Assembly: GCA_949358305.1 (NCBI GenBank)
Contig: OX442314.1
Location: 28,753,118-28,817,117 of the forward strand
Source: Strigamia acuminata
Lineage: Eukaryota; Arthropoda; Chilopoda; Geophilomorpha; Linotaeniidae
Length of the DNA stretch: 64,000 nt
Direction: 5' to 3'
Under the pieces are notes generated by a model. The model had not been told where the DNA came from. It saw only the letters and a program-made list of their open reading frames with translations, and searched no databases. Made by a program: the position numbers and the translations under genes. Position 1 is the stretch's first letter; each line of letters opens with the position of its first letter. Below are positions 8,802 to 19,963 of this stretch, in pieces.

Positions 8802-11471
8802 ATGCTGAAACGGAAACCGTTCCAGGCTACAATTCATCGACCAATTGTCATCTGTAGATACAACAAGAAGAGAAAAATCAGACAAGTCAGACATGAAAAC
8901 CCAGCTGAGCAAACTGAGTTTTTGGGATTGAACAAGTTGTGTGATCGTTCACGCAGCTCATTCTTCAAATTGGTTTGGCTTCTACTCGTCGTGGCTTGCT
9001 TCACTGCTTGTTTGGTACAAATTTACATACGGGTGAGCGTTTTCTTAGATGGGCCAATTACGCAGGAAGTAGAATTCAGACCACAAACATCTTTTTTATT
9101 TCCTTCGATCGCTCTACAAAGCATCCATCTTTATTACTTTATGACACATATCTCGGATGCAGAGAATGCAAGCAACAACACTTTTAACTTAGACGAAAGC
9201 GATGTCGAAGAATTGTGGACTACACTGGGTAGAATAAATTCAGACGACTTATGCGCAGTAAGTAAAAATAATACATTTTATACTTAGATCAGTGTTGAAA
9301 TTGCGATCATCATCATGAGACACTTTAAAATCACTATAATTGAAATAATTTTCCCCATTTGTTCCTGAGCTGGAAAACTTCACGTTGGGTCAGGAAAATC
9401 ATTTCGAAACTGATCTTAATTGTCAATTTAGAATAATCATGGAATATTGAAGGGCAATAAAACCTACGTTACTAAAGAGTAATCCCCATTAGAGTTTATG
9501 GAACCTTTCATAAAAGTTAACTGCCCCACGCCACGGCACTGCCTGGAAACTTAATACAGTTTTTGTTGTTTACGAATTTCATGTTGCATGTCATAATAAC
9601 ATGATGTGCAAACATAAGATGCATATCAAAAGCTGCTATTATTCCTTAAATAAGTGGGGCACATAATAGATTTCTGTTACTTTTCACAATTATTTTAATT
9701 TTTTATCACAACAATTTTATGATTCTAATATTTTTTCACAGATTTTTGTGAATAATGGAATAAATACCTCACTTTTTTTATTCATATTATTTTAAAAATA
9801 AAGTCAATAAAGTATGCATGAAAATATTTGTTTAACCTTGAAACATTTGATGAACACGAGTATTCCGATATTTTGGCTTGGGAATGTAATAACTAATAAT
9901 AAACTTTCTTTTACTAGGAAACAGGAAACACTGACTCTATGTGTGGAGAAAAACTTGATGAGATAATGACAGTAAACTTTATTAATACAGTAGCTGGAAA
10001 TTGTGTGATGCTTACTATGAGTAATATGAGGATTAAATCACATTCTTAAGAATGTTATTGTGATATAGTTTCTACAAGCTTCTAGGTTGAGTGCAAAATT
10101 ACATAGTTTGCTCTGATTAGAAGAGTTAGTTAAACCTTGCAAACACTGAAACAAAAGCATTTGCAAATTGAATAAAAGAAAAATGAAGGACGCGAATTCT
10201 AACTTCCGTCGATTCATACATAAGCCAGGCATTAGGTGATGGTTTGGTAACTGTAAAAGTTGGAATAACTGCCATGTGATGGGTGAAACTCAAAGTAATA
10301 AATACAGAAATAGACATCGTCACAGGTCAATTCAATTATTCCCACTACAACATGACTCTGATCAACGATCAGTTTCTTGTAGAAACCTGTTTACAATAAC
10401 GTTTGTAATCACAAATGCCCCGATTGATCAACAATTGCATAATTATAGATACAAAAATGGAATACGAAGGCCCATTCACTTCTGTTGAGTTGGAATGGAG
10501 CACTGCTACAGCTCCCTATCAAACACCATATCTATTTGTAAGGTTTAATGAGGAAAACGAGGAAAAAATAATGAAATTTAAAATGTTACTTTTAACTTGC
10601 AGTTCTCCCTCCACGGTGATGCATTCCGGCATGTTTATGACGGCCTCGTAGTATCTGAACACGTAAAAGCCGATTTTGATACAGAATACCGAATACTTGA
10701 AAAAGAGGTACAGTTAAACGATTTAAAATTAGAAATAAACGTTTTACAATACAAAAATAATGTCACCGTTATTTCACAAATTGTATGCAAAATATTATAA
10801 AACTTGTAAAAAATCAAATATCAGGATGGGATGGGCGGGGGACTCAAGGTTGATTGGAAATATTGGAATAGAATTGGGCACAGTATTCAACAGCAAAACC
10901 GTGAATCAAAAATTCAGTTTCAGAATTTAAATTTACCTCGCAATCCTTGTGCACCGGCAGAAGAAGTCATAACCTGCATAACCAAATGCTTGGACAAGTT
11001 ATTAGAAAAGAATTTAACTTGCAGGTAAGATTGCAATGCATTCATCCGGACGTGTACATGATCTCTCTCACTTTCTTTGCTAGGTTACCATTTTTCAATT
11101 CTACACTTCCATGGTGCGCCAGTCTTGAAGAAATTAAGGATGGATTTTTTGCTGGTTGGGAAGCAGCAATCGAAATGTTCGAAAATGTTAAGCCTTGTCA
11201 GTGTAAACGTAAATGTAACGAGATCAAATACACATTGAATAAGGAAACGGAGGCAAAAAATGATAACCCAAACAAAACAAGGTTGAGTTTCCTTTTTTCA
11301 GCTGAAACACACGAAACGATTACAGAGCGACAAATGTTCTCGCTTTCAGCTTTGTTCAGTGAAATTGGTGGAACCCTCGGTCTCTACCTTGGCATCAGCA
11401 TTATTTCACAATTGTTGATCTTGTTAGCTTTCTCCTCCGACTTTCATTTTCCAAGTTTAAACACTTTATAA
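8802..11471 (+). pseudogene. DEG/ENaC (pickpocket-like) channel gene, copy A
   Basis: Family role: trimeric, amiloride-type sodium channel subunits with two membrane helices and a large Cys-rich ectodomain. Exon 1 (8802-9257, 152 codons) has N-terminal LGLNKL, the first helix (about residues 49-75, FFKLVWLLLVVACFTACLVQ) and LFPSIALQS. Intron 1 is 9258-9917. Exon 2 from 9918 has TVAGNCVMLTMSN, equivalent to the G-x-C-Y-T-F-N region. Further exons end at 10537 (donor GTAAGG), start at 10603 (FSLHGDAFRHVYD), and run to 11024 with the Cys motif; a 59-nt intron (11025-11083) precedes the last exon (LPFFNSTLPWCAS ... ALFSEIGGTLGLYLGIS). GLYLGIS fits the G-x-S selectivity filter. Two extra bases just after the filter, relative to copy C, shift helix 2 and the tail, so the copy is probably inactive. 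Middle exon limits are approximate. Confidence 0.75.
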
Positions 11472-12330
11472 AACAATGAAAACCGCTTCAGTTAAGTTTT
11501 GAGAAGTCAATCGCTGCTCTTAAGAAACAAAAAGGTCCATCTGAAAGTGTAAAGTCATTGGCCAATTATTTTAGCAATATCTGAATTTAATATGCTGTTA
11601 CCGGTAATATGTTTACAGTAATACCGTAAGTTGCACTGTGGTACGGTGTACACTGCATAAAGTCTTCTGACACGAGGATAACCTACTTGCCAGGAAGATT
11701 AACTCTCTGGTTCAAAATGTCTACTGACAGGGAAATAAATGCAACTTATAAGTTGCATTTTGTGCGAGGATAATTATCCTCGCACAAAATGCCACTACAC
11801 ATAATTCGTCTATGCAAGACATATCTATATTATCAATGTTGTTCGCCGGTTTACTTTCAGCAGTGTGTTCACAGGCTGCCTTTCATTATATCCCCGAAGT
11901 ACAGTAATACAAATTCTTATGTTGTTGTAGTATGTACAATCAAATACTGTATTGATCAATTTTTTGAAACTGGTGATTTCCGTACGTGAATTTTTGCATT
12001 TTTTCCCATTTGGGCAGAGTTTAGTGCATTTTGCTTATTAAGATGAGAGGACCATTCTGGTGGACGCCATGACAAATATACATTAATACTAGAACCACAC
12101 AATTTTTTCTTAATATATTGGTAATACCATATACTTGTACGTTAAAAATTTTACGCTTTTTTGCTCAACTTGTCCTTTTCATTAAATATTCTCAAATCTT
12201 ATCTCTTTGTATGTAATTTTCTTCGCAATAAAATCTATGAAATAAAATAATAAACACCTACCTGGTAGAAAATTGTTAAATACAAATATGACGTCACGTT
12301 CCGATTGGTTCAGTCAATCAGTGAACTCAT
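11472..12330. other. 3' flank of copy A, no gene; two adjacent perfect palindromes
   Basis: Matches the flank of copy C (58449-58495 plus 60093-60643). Palindromes at 11737-11760 (24 nt) and 11755-11792 (38 nt, perfect) overlap and occur where copies A and C stop aligning. The site GTAT/GTAATT near 12210 is the empty equivalent of the element Y insertion at 60644. Confidence 0.7.
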
Positions 12331-12337
12331 CGACGAA

Positions 12338-12381
12338 CAAACGTCTAATCATTGTTATATATATCAATGATTAGACGTTTG
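12338..12381. repeat. Hairpin with 17-bp perfect arms
   Basis: CAAACGTCTAATCATTG (12338-12354) is the exact reverse complement of 12365-12381, with a TA-rich 10-base loop. It lies upstream of the MULE remnant and may be a terminal inverted repeat relic. Confidence 0.7.
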
Positions 12382-12530
12382 ATTGTTAAAAGTTGTTAAA
12401 AGTTTGATTGTTGGGTGTTGGGCCAGAATTATTGATCGTCAATTTTGATAGTAAAATTCTTAATGTTGGGTCGTGAATTTTTCCATAACTAATTTCCCAA
12501 GTTTTCTTTACAAAATGGCTGAAGAAAAAT

Positions 12531-12991
12531 GAAAAGGCGCGCCATGCACCAACAACGGCTTGGAGTCGACCAACAACAGCATTAAAACACACGAGACATT
12601 TCGGGAGAGACTGGCAATGGACATCTTTATTCATAAGTTGAAAGGGATGGTGAAATGATGGTCTTTGGAAAGGCACATGGAATCCGTCAATGTCAAGAAG
12701 TTTGCTCTTACTCCAACGGTTACCTTACAGCACTACACCGACGGTTACAACTGGAAACGAACAAAACCTAGCGTGATTGTCCGTGTACAAGGTAATGTTA
12801 AGTCTTACTATGTCACGGAAACGTGCACATGCCCCGTGTTTGCAAAAATTTATATTTGTAAACACATTGTTGGGATAGCTGTTATTGAGAACTTGCTTGT
12901 TGTGCTACCGGAGGCCAAAACCATTCCCCTTGGCCAAAAAAAAAAGCGTGGGCGCCCAGCTAAAGCGAAGAGGGCCTTGTGTACGCAGTGA
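12531..12991 (+). pseudogene. MULE (Mutator-like) transposase C-terminal remnant
   Basis: The frame reads CTNNGLESTNNSIKTH, typical of the region after the DDE domain of MULE transposases, meets a TGA at 12656-12658, and continues to 12991 with a SWIM zinc finger (CTCPVFAKIYICKHIVGIAV, pattern CxC...CxH) and an AT-hook-like tail (KKRGRPAKAKR). The catalytic domain is missing and more shifts occur upstream of 12531. No terminal repeats could be fixed. A dead fragment of a DNA transposon. Confidence 0.7.
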
Positions 12992-13018
12992 GAAGACAGC
13001 ATTATGATATTGAGATTA

Positions 13019-13195
13019 CGTGGGGGGTACTTTAGAAATTATTGGGGGTAAAATTGGTTGGGGGGCAAACACATTACTAGGGGGAAGTAAAGTTTGGGGC
13101 GGTTATTTAGTTTACACGGGGGGGTTTGATTGGGGGAAAATTTTATTCCACTTAGGGGCTAAAATTTAGTCAAAATGGGGGTGGTTTAAATCGGA
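13019..13195 (+). repeat. G-run array
   Basis: About nine runs of four to seven G, spaced roughly 15-25 bases, following the MULE remnant. It may be a decayed minisatellite able to form G-quadruplexes. The rest of 13200-13560 is AT-rich with no gene. Confidence 0.55.
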
Positions 13196-13562
13196 CCCAT
13201 AAATAAGTTATTAAAAAACAAAACTGTTCGTGACTTTTGGCCCATCCTGTACAGTACAACAGTGGTTTGCATTGATTGTTGCAAACACAACAATTACCAC
13301 TTTTCTATTCTGTATTTTATTTACATGGTCATGGAAAAAATTGATTCAAAGATCGACTAAAATAATTGATCATATGAGCACTAAAAATTAATGGTAAAAA
13401 AGAACTATAAAACTTGCTGTTTTTATGCAGTAATAAAATTACTTTTATATTGTTATTGTTTTGTACACGAATAAACAGGAATCAATTAGTATTTAATCCA
13501 CGTTGTGGTAATCTCAAAATATTATCACCACTTAGTAGATAAATTTATTTATTTCCTAATTA

Positions 13563-13735
13563 ATTTGGCTTGGCACACGCCAAGTCAGATCATGTGACCA
13601 AGGGCAGTAAACTTCCGTAGGCATATCTCACCCCAGGTTGTCTGGGGTGAAACGTTAATTAACCGTTTTGGTGCAACAAATTCTTTGTTGCACCAAAACA
13701 AGCTAATTGCGCAAGTTTTCTGCGCAATTTCGAAG
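13563..13735. repeat. Cluster of consecutive hairpins
   Basis: Four or more separate inverted repeats follow one another: TTGGC...GCCAA near 13567, ACCCCAGG...TGGGGT (13630-13648), the 33-base palindrome 13666-13698 with 15-bp arms, and TTGCGCA...TGCGCAA near 13708-13730. From 13736 to 14290 no gene is recognised. Confidence 0.65.
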
Positions 13736-14292
13736 CGTGCCCGGCGCTTGCCAACGCCGCAAACGGGACTCTTGATTTCAACTACCAACCTGCTCGCTTG
13801 TCACTGCTCTCCACAAAAGAGAAGTATTGACTGTGCTTTGATTCTAGTGAAATCGAGACCTCTTGCTTTCTTTGCTCATCGAGTAAAGACAGCCTTCAAT
13901 TACGCTTTCGCGTGAATTAGCCGCTGCTAATTTACGCCATCTTATCCTGTGTGAAGAAGTTCCCGCTCAACGTGAACCACCGCCATCGCGCTGATTCCCA
14001 TCGTCGCCATCGTCGCCATCGCCGTCGAACGAAGAGTAGGAAAAGTGCTCAACGTGAATCATCGTCTTCGTGGAAACACTTGTCTGCGTAGACCATCGTA
14101 CGTGTGAGTATTCGAAAAGACGACGCCGCCTTCGAAACAACTGACGTTATTAAACACGCCATTTTCGTGTTCCGCGTGCAACAATCTGTTGCGCGCTCTT
14201 TTCTACTATTTCTTTTACTTGGTTTTTTGTCAAAGCAGATACTTATTCTGGAAATTGACTGTAACGTCTTAAACGAAACACCCTGTATACAT

Positions 14293-14350
14293 TAAAAATT
14301 AATGGTAAAAAGCATCAAGTTTTAATGATGCTTTTTACCATAAATTTTTA
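14293..14350. repeat. Hairpin with 24-bp arms
   Basis: Arms 14293-14316 and 14327-14350 are reverse complements with one mismatch. The arm start (TAAAAATTAATGGTAAAAA) also occurs near 13384, suggesting related termini of a decayed element. Confidence 0.65.
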
Positions 14351-14521
14351 ATTAAAGAAATAAAATTGTTATCCGTTGTCATTATTTTACACTTAATCCA
14401 AATTTATTATACACTTAGAACCACTTGCTCCCAATTAAGCATCATAACTTATGGTTTACGACTTGCTGACACAAACTGTAAATTGAATACTTACCCGCCA
14501 TTCCTGAAACTATGTGCCAGC

Positions 14522-15217
14522 ATGCTGCAGCAAAAATGCTTTCGTCAAAGAAAAACATTTATTCGCAGATACAACACGAGACGACAGGTTAAACCTAGAC
14601 TGGAAAACAAGCTTATCAAACTGATTTTTTGGGATTGAACAAATTTTTTAAATTGGTTTGGCTTCAACTCGTCGTGGCTTGCACCACTGCTTGTTTGGTC
14701 CAAATTTACACACGCGTGAGCGTTTACCTTGATGGGTCAATAACGCAGGAAGTTGAATTCAGACCACAAACATCTGTTTTATTTCCTACGATCACTCTAC
14801 AAAGCATCCATATTTATTACTTAATGACATATATCTCGGATGCAGAAAATACAAGCAACAACACTTTTAACTTAGACGAAAGCAATGTCGAGGAAATGTG
14901 GACTACACTGGGTAGAATAAATTCAGACGACAGTACGTAAAAATATTCCATTTTATACTAGTACTTAAGCTTACATCAGTGTTGAATTTGCGGCCATCAT
15001 CGTGAGACACTTTAAAATCACTATAATTGAAATAATTTTCCCCATTTATCCCTGAGCTGGAAAACTTCACGTTGGGTCAGGAAAATCATTTCGAAACCGA
15101 TCATAACTGTCAGTTTAGAAAAATCATAGCGAATTGCAGGGCATTGAAACCTGTGTTACTAAAGAGTAATTCCGATTAGAGCGTTTATGGAACCATTCAT
15201 AAAAGTTAACTGCCCCA
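14522..15217 (+). pseudogene. DEG/ENaC copy B, exon 1 remnant
   Basis: The ATG at 14522 opens a divergent N-terminus; a one-base loss relative to copy A near 14610 puts the rest out of frame, with a stop just after. The membrane helix and LFPTITLQS region are readable at 14629-14935 (FKLVWLQLVVACTTACLVQI). The CDRSRSS segment before helix 1 and the splice donor region found in A and C are deleted. About 280 bp of intron 1 follows, and homology to the family stops near 15217 where retroelement DNA begins. No further exons are present. Confidence 0.75.
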
Positions 15218-15261
15218 CACCGGGTCCGCCATTTTCCTTTTAAAGTCAGCTAGCAATAGTT

Positions 15262-15278
15262 TACATCAGAAGTGGGAC
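15262..15278 (+). other. Probable primer binding site, tRNA-Leu-like
   Basis: TACATCAGAAGTGGGAC resembles the TCAGAAGTGGGAT core of tRNA-Leu primer sites and precedes a gag-like frame, so 15225-15261 may be the end of a decayed LTR. Confidence 0.35.
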
Positions 15279-15464
15279 AGACGAATTTAATGCGACGATA
15301 GATGAATTTATGCGACTGAACGGATAGACGAATTCTATGCGACGATAAACGAATTCCAGTAGACGAAACGAATAGATGAAAAAGTAGAAGGAAAAAGTTG
15401 AAGAAAAACGAGACGACGATTGTTTTTGTGACAGAAACGAAATTCGGGGACGACAAATAACTAC

Positions 15465-16256
15465 GTGGACGGTTCGGAAATCAAAGAGAGACGATTTGCT
15501 GAGACAACACGTGTTACGAGAAGGTTTGACCGAATTGCGATGGCCGGAACAAAGGCAATTTTAGAGAAGATGCAACGAGGAGAAATTCTTACAGTTAGCG
15601 AATGGATGGCAATTTTGAACCAGTGGATGCAAAAAGGGACGAAAGAAGTGAAGAACGCGCCAGAGTTACCACGTGTTACGAGTAGGTTTAACCAAATTAC
15701 AAACGAAAAGATGGTCGAATTGAAAGCAGTTGTAGAGAAGATATGACGCGGAAAAGTTCCAGAAGACAACGAATGGTTTAAGTTGAGGATCCGAGAGATC
15801 AAACCATTGTTACAAGCTCGTAACATTTTACCGCCAAAACAAAAGCTCGACATGATGTATTTGTTGCGGCAAACGGTGCGTACGGAGGCGGGAATCAAAG
15901 AAGAAGACGTAGATGAAGAAGAAGAAGACGAAAACGACGTAGAAGAAACGGGTCGTAACGAACATGTAATCGGGACAGGTCAAAATGGAGACGCAATCGA
16001 GACGAGTCGAGAGGAAATTGCGATTGGATCGGATCGAAACGAAGACGCGATCGAAACGAATCGAAATGAAGATGCGATTGCAAAGAAACCGGAAGAAGCT
16101 ATCAGAGAGATGAACGAAGAATCGGGCGATAAATTAGACGGCAATGATGAATTGTTTGCAGAAATCCTTGTAGAAATTAGATGCGAATTGTGGCCCATTA
16201 TCGGAAATCAAGTTCCGTGGGAACCCGAAGCGCTACTTCGTATAGGCATTGGATGA
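15465..16256 (+). pseudogene. Acidic Gag-like ORF with one internal TGA
   Basis: One frame runs from 15465 to 16256, broken only by a TGA at 15744-15746. The N-terminal half is helical and charged (MAGTKAILEKMQRGEI ... MMYLLRQTV). The C-terminal half is very acidic and has repeats around RNEDAIET. Its place after a possible primer site suggests the start of a retroelement gag truncated near 16200, but no zinc knuckle or capsid motif confirms this. A cellular origin cannot be excluded. Confidence 0.4.
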
Positions 16257-16330
16257 TTTTTTGCTTCGTGGGTTTCTCCATCGGGAAGAGTTCGGGCCAT
16301 CCAGTCGCAACGTCCATTATAACTAATATA
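16228..16330 (-). pseudogene. pol: Antisense integrase fragment of a G1-like element
   Basis: On the minus strand this encodes MDVATGWPELFPMEKPTKQK and neighbouring residues, nearly the same as the integrase core of G1 around 37630-37720. Only about 100 bp remain. Confidence 0.75.
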
Positions 16331-16452
16331 CAGGGTGAGTCAAAAATCTGGAAACACCTTTTTTTTCTTGAAAATGACCAAAGATATATCAATTCTATTG
16401 ATGTAGGCGTATAGGAAGTCAATGGTGTGCTATCCAGTGGTGACCTTAAATT

Positions 16453-16924
16453 TCCAATATCCTCCCAAAGTTGTGGCGGTGCATGAAAGTCAACCGCACC
16501 TCTCGGATCAATCAATCCATCGACCCAAGATGAGTTACACGACGAACCAGAAACCAGTGAAGCCGAATTCAGACGGCGAAGCCGACCCGAACCCGAGGAC
16601 GCAGCCAGACCGGCCCCGATGACATCTTTGCCGGTCAAGCGGTACATTCAGACCGTTCCCAAACTCAGGACCCACGGACACGTAATGAATTATTTTAGGG
16701 CTATTCTCTAGCCAACTCATTTTATAATTTAGTAGTTCATTTAACTTGCCAAATGTCGGCATTAGGCTTATGTATAACTAAGTATTGATTATATTGTTGA
16801 TAACAATAAACTGTAGTGTTTTGATAACTTTTCTTGTCTTGTATTTATCTCGTATTGTATTCACTGTTTATTGCAATCTATACCCGGTACCATTGTTAAA
16901 TGGGAGTTGTGGTCGTCACCGTCA
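16453..16924 (+). repeat. Degraded X-family LTR fragment
   Basis: Shares with the X LTR the blocks CCAATATCCTCCCAAAGTTG, CTTGCCAAATGTCGGCATTA, AACAATAAACTGT and the end GGGAGTTGTGGTCGTCACCG. It corresponds to the last quarter of the LTR. Between 16331 and 16452 lies CAGGGTGAGTCAAAAAT, resembling one end of a mariner-type element without a partner. Confidence 0.7.
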
Positions 16925-16975
16925 TACCCGGAACGCAGCACAAGTTACAGTAATAGAGAGGTTCTGCCAGTCGTA

Positions 16976-17177
16976 GGACGGGAACGGCTGACGCATGGAA
17001 AGCCAAAACGTCATCACTATTTGTGCTGACGTCATGGGGCGGAGCTAAGTTTCAGGTTGCATGCGGGAGCTTTGTTGTTTGCAACGTGTAATGGCGGGTC
17101 CAGACGTCGTTGGAGAACGTGTAAAAACAACGGCAACAGGTGGGCGGAGCTAACTCTACAAGTTGCCGTTCCCGTCC
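16976..17177. mobile_element. Possible small inverted-repeat element
   Basis: GGACGGGAACGGC at the left end and GCCGTTCCCGTCC (with a small shift) at the right are reverse complements. No target duplication could be fixed. Confidence 0.4.
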
Positions 17178-17321
17178 GACGCATGGGAGCGCTGCCTTTG
17201 TTGGCAATTAATTGAGTTTAAATAATCCATATTTTGTATCAAATATTAATGTAATGATTTAGCAAACAAAACTTGTAAAAGAACATGAAGAACAAAGCTT
17301 GTTACAAAATCCTATTTGGAC

Positions 17322-17461
17322 AATAACTACATACGGCGCACAAATTACATAGTGCAACTAGCGATGAAAACATGAATTGACATCGTTAATACTTTCTGCT
17401 GGTTTGAAGGCAAAGGTAATAACTACACGCAGCACACTAATAACATAGTGCGACTAGCCAT
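17322..17461 (+). repeat. Pair of 44-bp direct repeats
   Basis: 17322-17365 and 17418-17461 share AATAACTAC, GCGCAC/CACAC, ACATAGTGC and ACTAGC in order. No function seen. Confidence 0.5.
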
Positions 17462-17486
17462 ACAAGTTTTTCAATATCATGTTATA

Positions 17487-17707
17487 CTCAAAACCACTCC
17501 AACATCGATCTAATTCAGCCGGTTTACGCCTAACTGTGTACTGTGTTCTACTACGTGGAAAAGTAGTTCTGTGTCAAAGCATCACCTTTGTTGGTAATGT
17601 TGGTAATCGAGCACAATGTCTGGAGTTCGATTACAATTCTGGTGTTTTGGACTACTTTTTTGTGCCACTACACCAGTGAAATAGATCAACGTTGGGGTGG
17701 TTTTGAG
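17487..17707. mobile_element. MITE with TA target duplication
   Basis: The ends CTCAAAACCACTCCAACATC and the right counterpart ending GGGGTGGTTTTGAG are inverted repeats, flanked by TATA/TA. Its right subterminal part (CACTACACCAGTGAAAT) recurs in the elements at 43236 and 44105. Tc1/mariner-type mobilisation is inferred from the TA site. From 17708 to 18984 I see no gene and only short inverted repeats. Confidence 0.65.
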
Positions 17708-19050
17708 TATACAAGTAGTTGAAATATTTATTTTGTTTTGACACTTTCTAGTGTGTGTCAAGCAGGCAGGAAGCAGCACAAGCACGGCAAAATCTGCTCA
17801 GCAAAAACAATTTTAATATTCAGGTAGGAAATTTTTATGTTAACTTGCCAGTTCGGCAAAAGGTAGTGGTGAGCCCACATTCTTCAGGGAGAGACTCTAG
17901 ACCGGGCGCCATCTATATCAGATGCTCAGTCTTCAGTATTATGGCGGATTAATACAACAAATTAAACACAGTGGTCGATAACCAGTAACCTTGGCGACTT
18001 TCCTTGGTTGAATCAATTACCAAAATGCACTTTTCTATGCTCAAAAGCATTAATTAGCATAAATGAACCAATAGCACGCAAAAATGTATTACAAAATGCA
18101 TTGCAATCCATATATCCAGAAAGTTCCTGCGTTTAAGTCCATCCAGGATCAATCTAATGCTTAATTCACACTTGAACCACTTTTCTACATACATATTTAG
18201 TGACCCTACTTCTAGAAGCTCTTGTGTTTAAATTTGTTCTAAGTTTTCTACAACTCCGAACAAAACTTGATGTCACAACTCTAAATCACACCTCCATTCT
18301 ATTATGTGACTGGTCTTAGAGCAAATTTAAAACAAGATGGATTCCAATTGCCAATCCAACTTTTTAAGGCTGCTTTCAACATTAAAATAAATTAGGTACT
18401 TTTAAACGCTCGTTTTGGTAGAGAGTAAACAAGATTGCACTTTTTTCGGTGACTGCCAAAAAACATTAAAAATAACGTACTTTTCCTTCCAATATTAAAA
18501 AACAAAATATTTGTATACAAACTGATAGAGACTGGTTTCAGAATTTATAGAAACCTTTTTCATATGGAAAATAGCAGTTTTAGAGTTGGATCGGATAATT
18601 TGGCATCCATTATTGTTTTAGTGGTGCAGCACCACCTATACACCACCAAAACTGGTGCTACATAGGCCGGTCGTTGAAACAAACCAACAAACAAACAAAC
18701 AGTCATGTCAATCTAAATCATGAACTAAGGACACATATCTGTGTGTTATTTTTTTATTGATTCGGTGTTGTTTGCTGATTGGGTGACAGCAATCATGTGT
18801 CATGCATTGCTTGCCGACTAAGCAAGTTTGTTACTTGTTGTTATCCTAAAATACAGTGCAACTGATACAGTGTAACTGATATACAAAAAGCATTGGCGGG
18901 TTGGAAGCGGTACAGGAACAATAGCGGAATTAATAGGCGGCAAATTTATAGGTGTTGATTGTTTTCAGCTCTTTTAACGTCAATTCATGTCGTGTTTTTG
19001 CCGCAATTATTTCGTCCTGGAATTCTTCCGCCTTCGTTATATCGTTTCCA

Positions 19051-19205
19051 CAGTGCTGGACTGGCCCGGCGGGCTAACGGGAGTTTCCCGGTGGCCCGTG
19101 GCCGCTGTGGTCTGTCGCGGCCTGCTGTGGCCTGTTCCGACTTCATTAATTGTGGCCCGGACACCCAGATTTCCCGGCAATAAATTTGTTCCCAGTCCAG
19201 CCCTG
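19051..19205. mobile_element. hAT-type MITE with 8-bp target duplication
   Basis: 155 bp with ends CAGTGCTGGACTGGC and CCCAGTCCAGCCCTG (imperfect inverted repeats of hAT type) flanked by the exact duplication CGTTTCCA (19043-19050 and 19206-19213). The paralogous site near 4043 has a single CGTTTCCA, i.e. the empty site. GC-rich, no coding capacity. Confidence 0.85.
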
Positions 19206-19206
19206 C

Positions 19207-19290
19207 GTTTCCAACGTCTTCAATGTCGGTGATCCCATCGGCCACAAGTATGTCGAGTTTTTCAATTCTCGTCCATTTCAGAATCAATTG
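19207..19290 (-). other. Short conserved antisense reading frame, unidentified (copy 2)
   Basis: Counterpart of 4040-4122, encoding the same WTRIEKLDILVADGITDIED segment on the minus strand. Unrecognised. Confidence 0.35.
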
Positions 19291-19339
19291 TGCCTATTCA
19301 CAAACTAATTTCACCTCGCTCCAGTATCTCAATTTCTAC

Positions 19340-19527
19340 GTTTACATGCATGGAATATTTCGAGTGAGCCGAAATATTCCGTGTTCACAACTATCGTATA
19401 AACAGAGATGACAAGGATTATTCGAGTAGTGAATAATCCCTGGCAGAAGGTTGTGAACTCGAACTATTTTTATTGCGCATGCACGCATGATTTGATTTTT
19501 TCACCAAAATGTTTGGTGCATGTAAAC
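19340..19527. mobile_element. MITE-like element (copy 2)
   Basis: Begins GTTTACATGCATGGAATATT and ends with the inverted GGTGCATGTAAAC. Same family as 4186-4464, with an internal deletion. Directly followed by the segment that in copy 1 lies after the Mag-like element. Confidence 0.65.
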
Positions 19528-19706
19528 ATACTAAAAGTGTTGAAGAGAGTTCGTACACTCGCTCTCGCTACTTCTGTTTGTGTTCTATTTTTTGCCAAAT
19601 CAGCCATTGTACAGAATTTTTCTTAGTTCTTTTCAATATCTAAACCCCGGGTTTCAGCATCATATGTTGCGGATGAAATTCAATTTTGTATTTGGAAATA
19701 GTCACG

Positions 19707-19963
19707 TGACCGTCTGGCCACCCACGGCGACCTACGTCACTCCACACACTGCTCGCTGGCCCTAAGGTCATCCCCCCTTGCGGGGTAGACCGGCCCAGAT
19801 GGGAAGGAGGGAGCTGAGTGGTGTAGTGAGGAGAACCAGAGAGAAAGAGAGAGTTTGGACAGCACAGGGAGAAGATGTGTGCTTGTGAGGTCCCGTAGCC
19901 AGCCTGGGCAGCGGTGCCCAAGTTGACTCTGCTTTCCTTCCATTCACCACTGTGACGCTCAGT
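19707..19963 (+). repeat. Truncated E0-family LTR fragment (copy 2)
   Basis: Paralogue of 8159-8410, same truncation and position upstream of a DEG/ENaC exon 1. 19964-20378 matches the copy A upstream region. Confidence 0.7.

Noticed and set aside
16329-16360. Mariner/Tc1 element starting CAGGGTGAGTCAAAAAT
   Set aside because: Only one end resembles such a terminus; no inverted partner or transposase was found.
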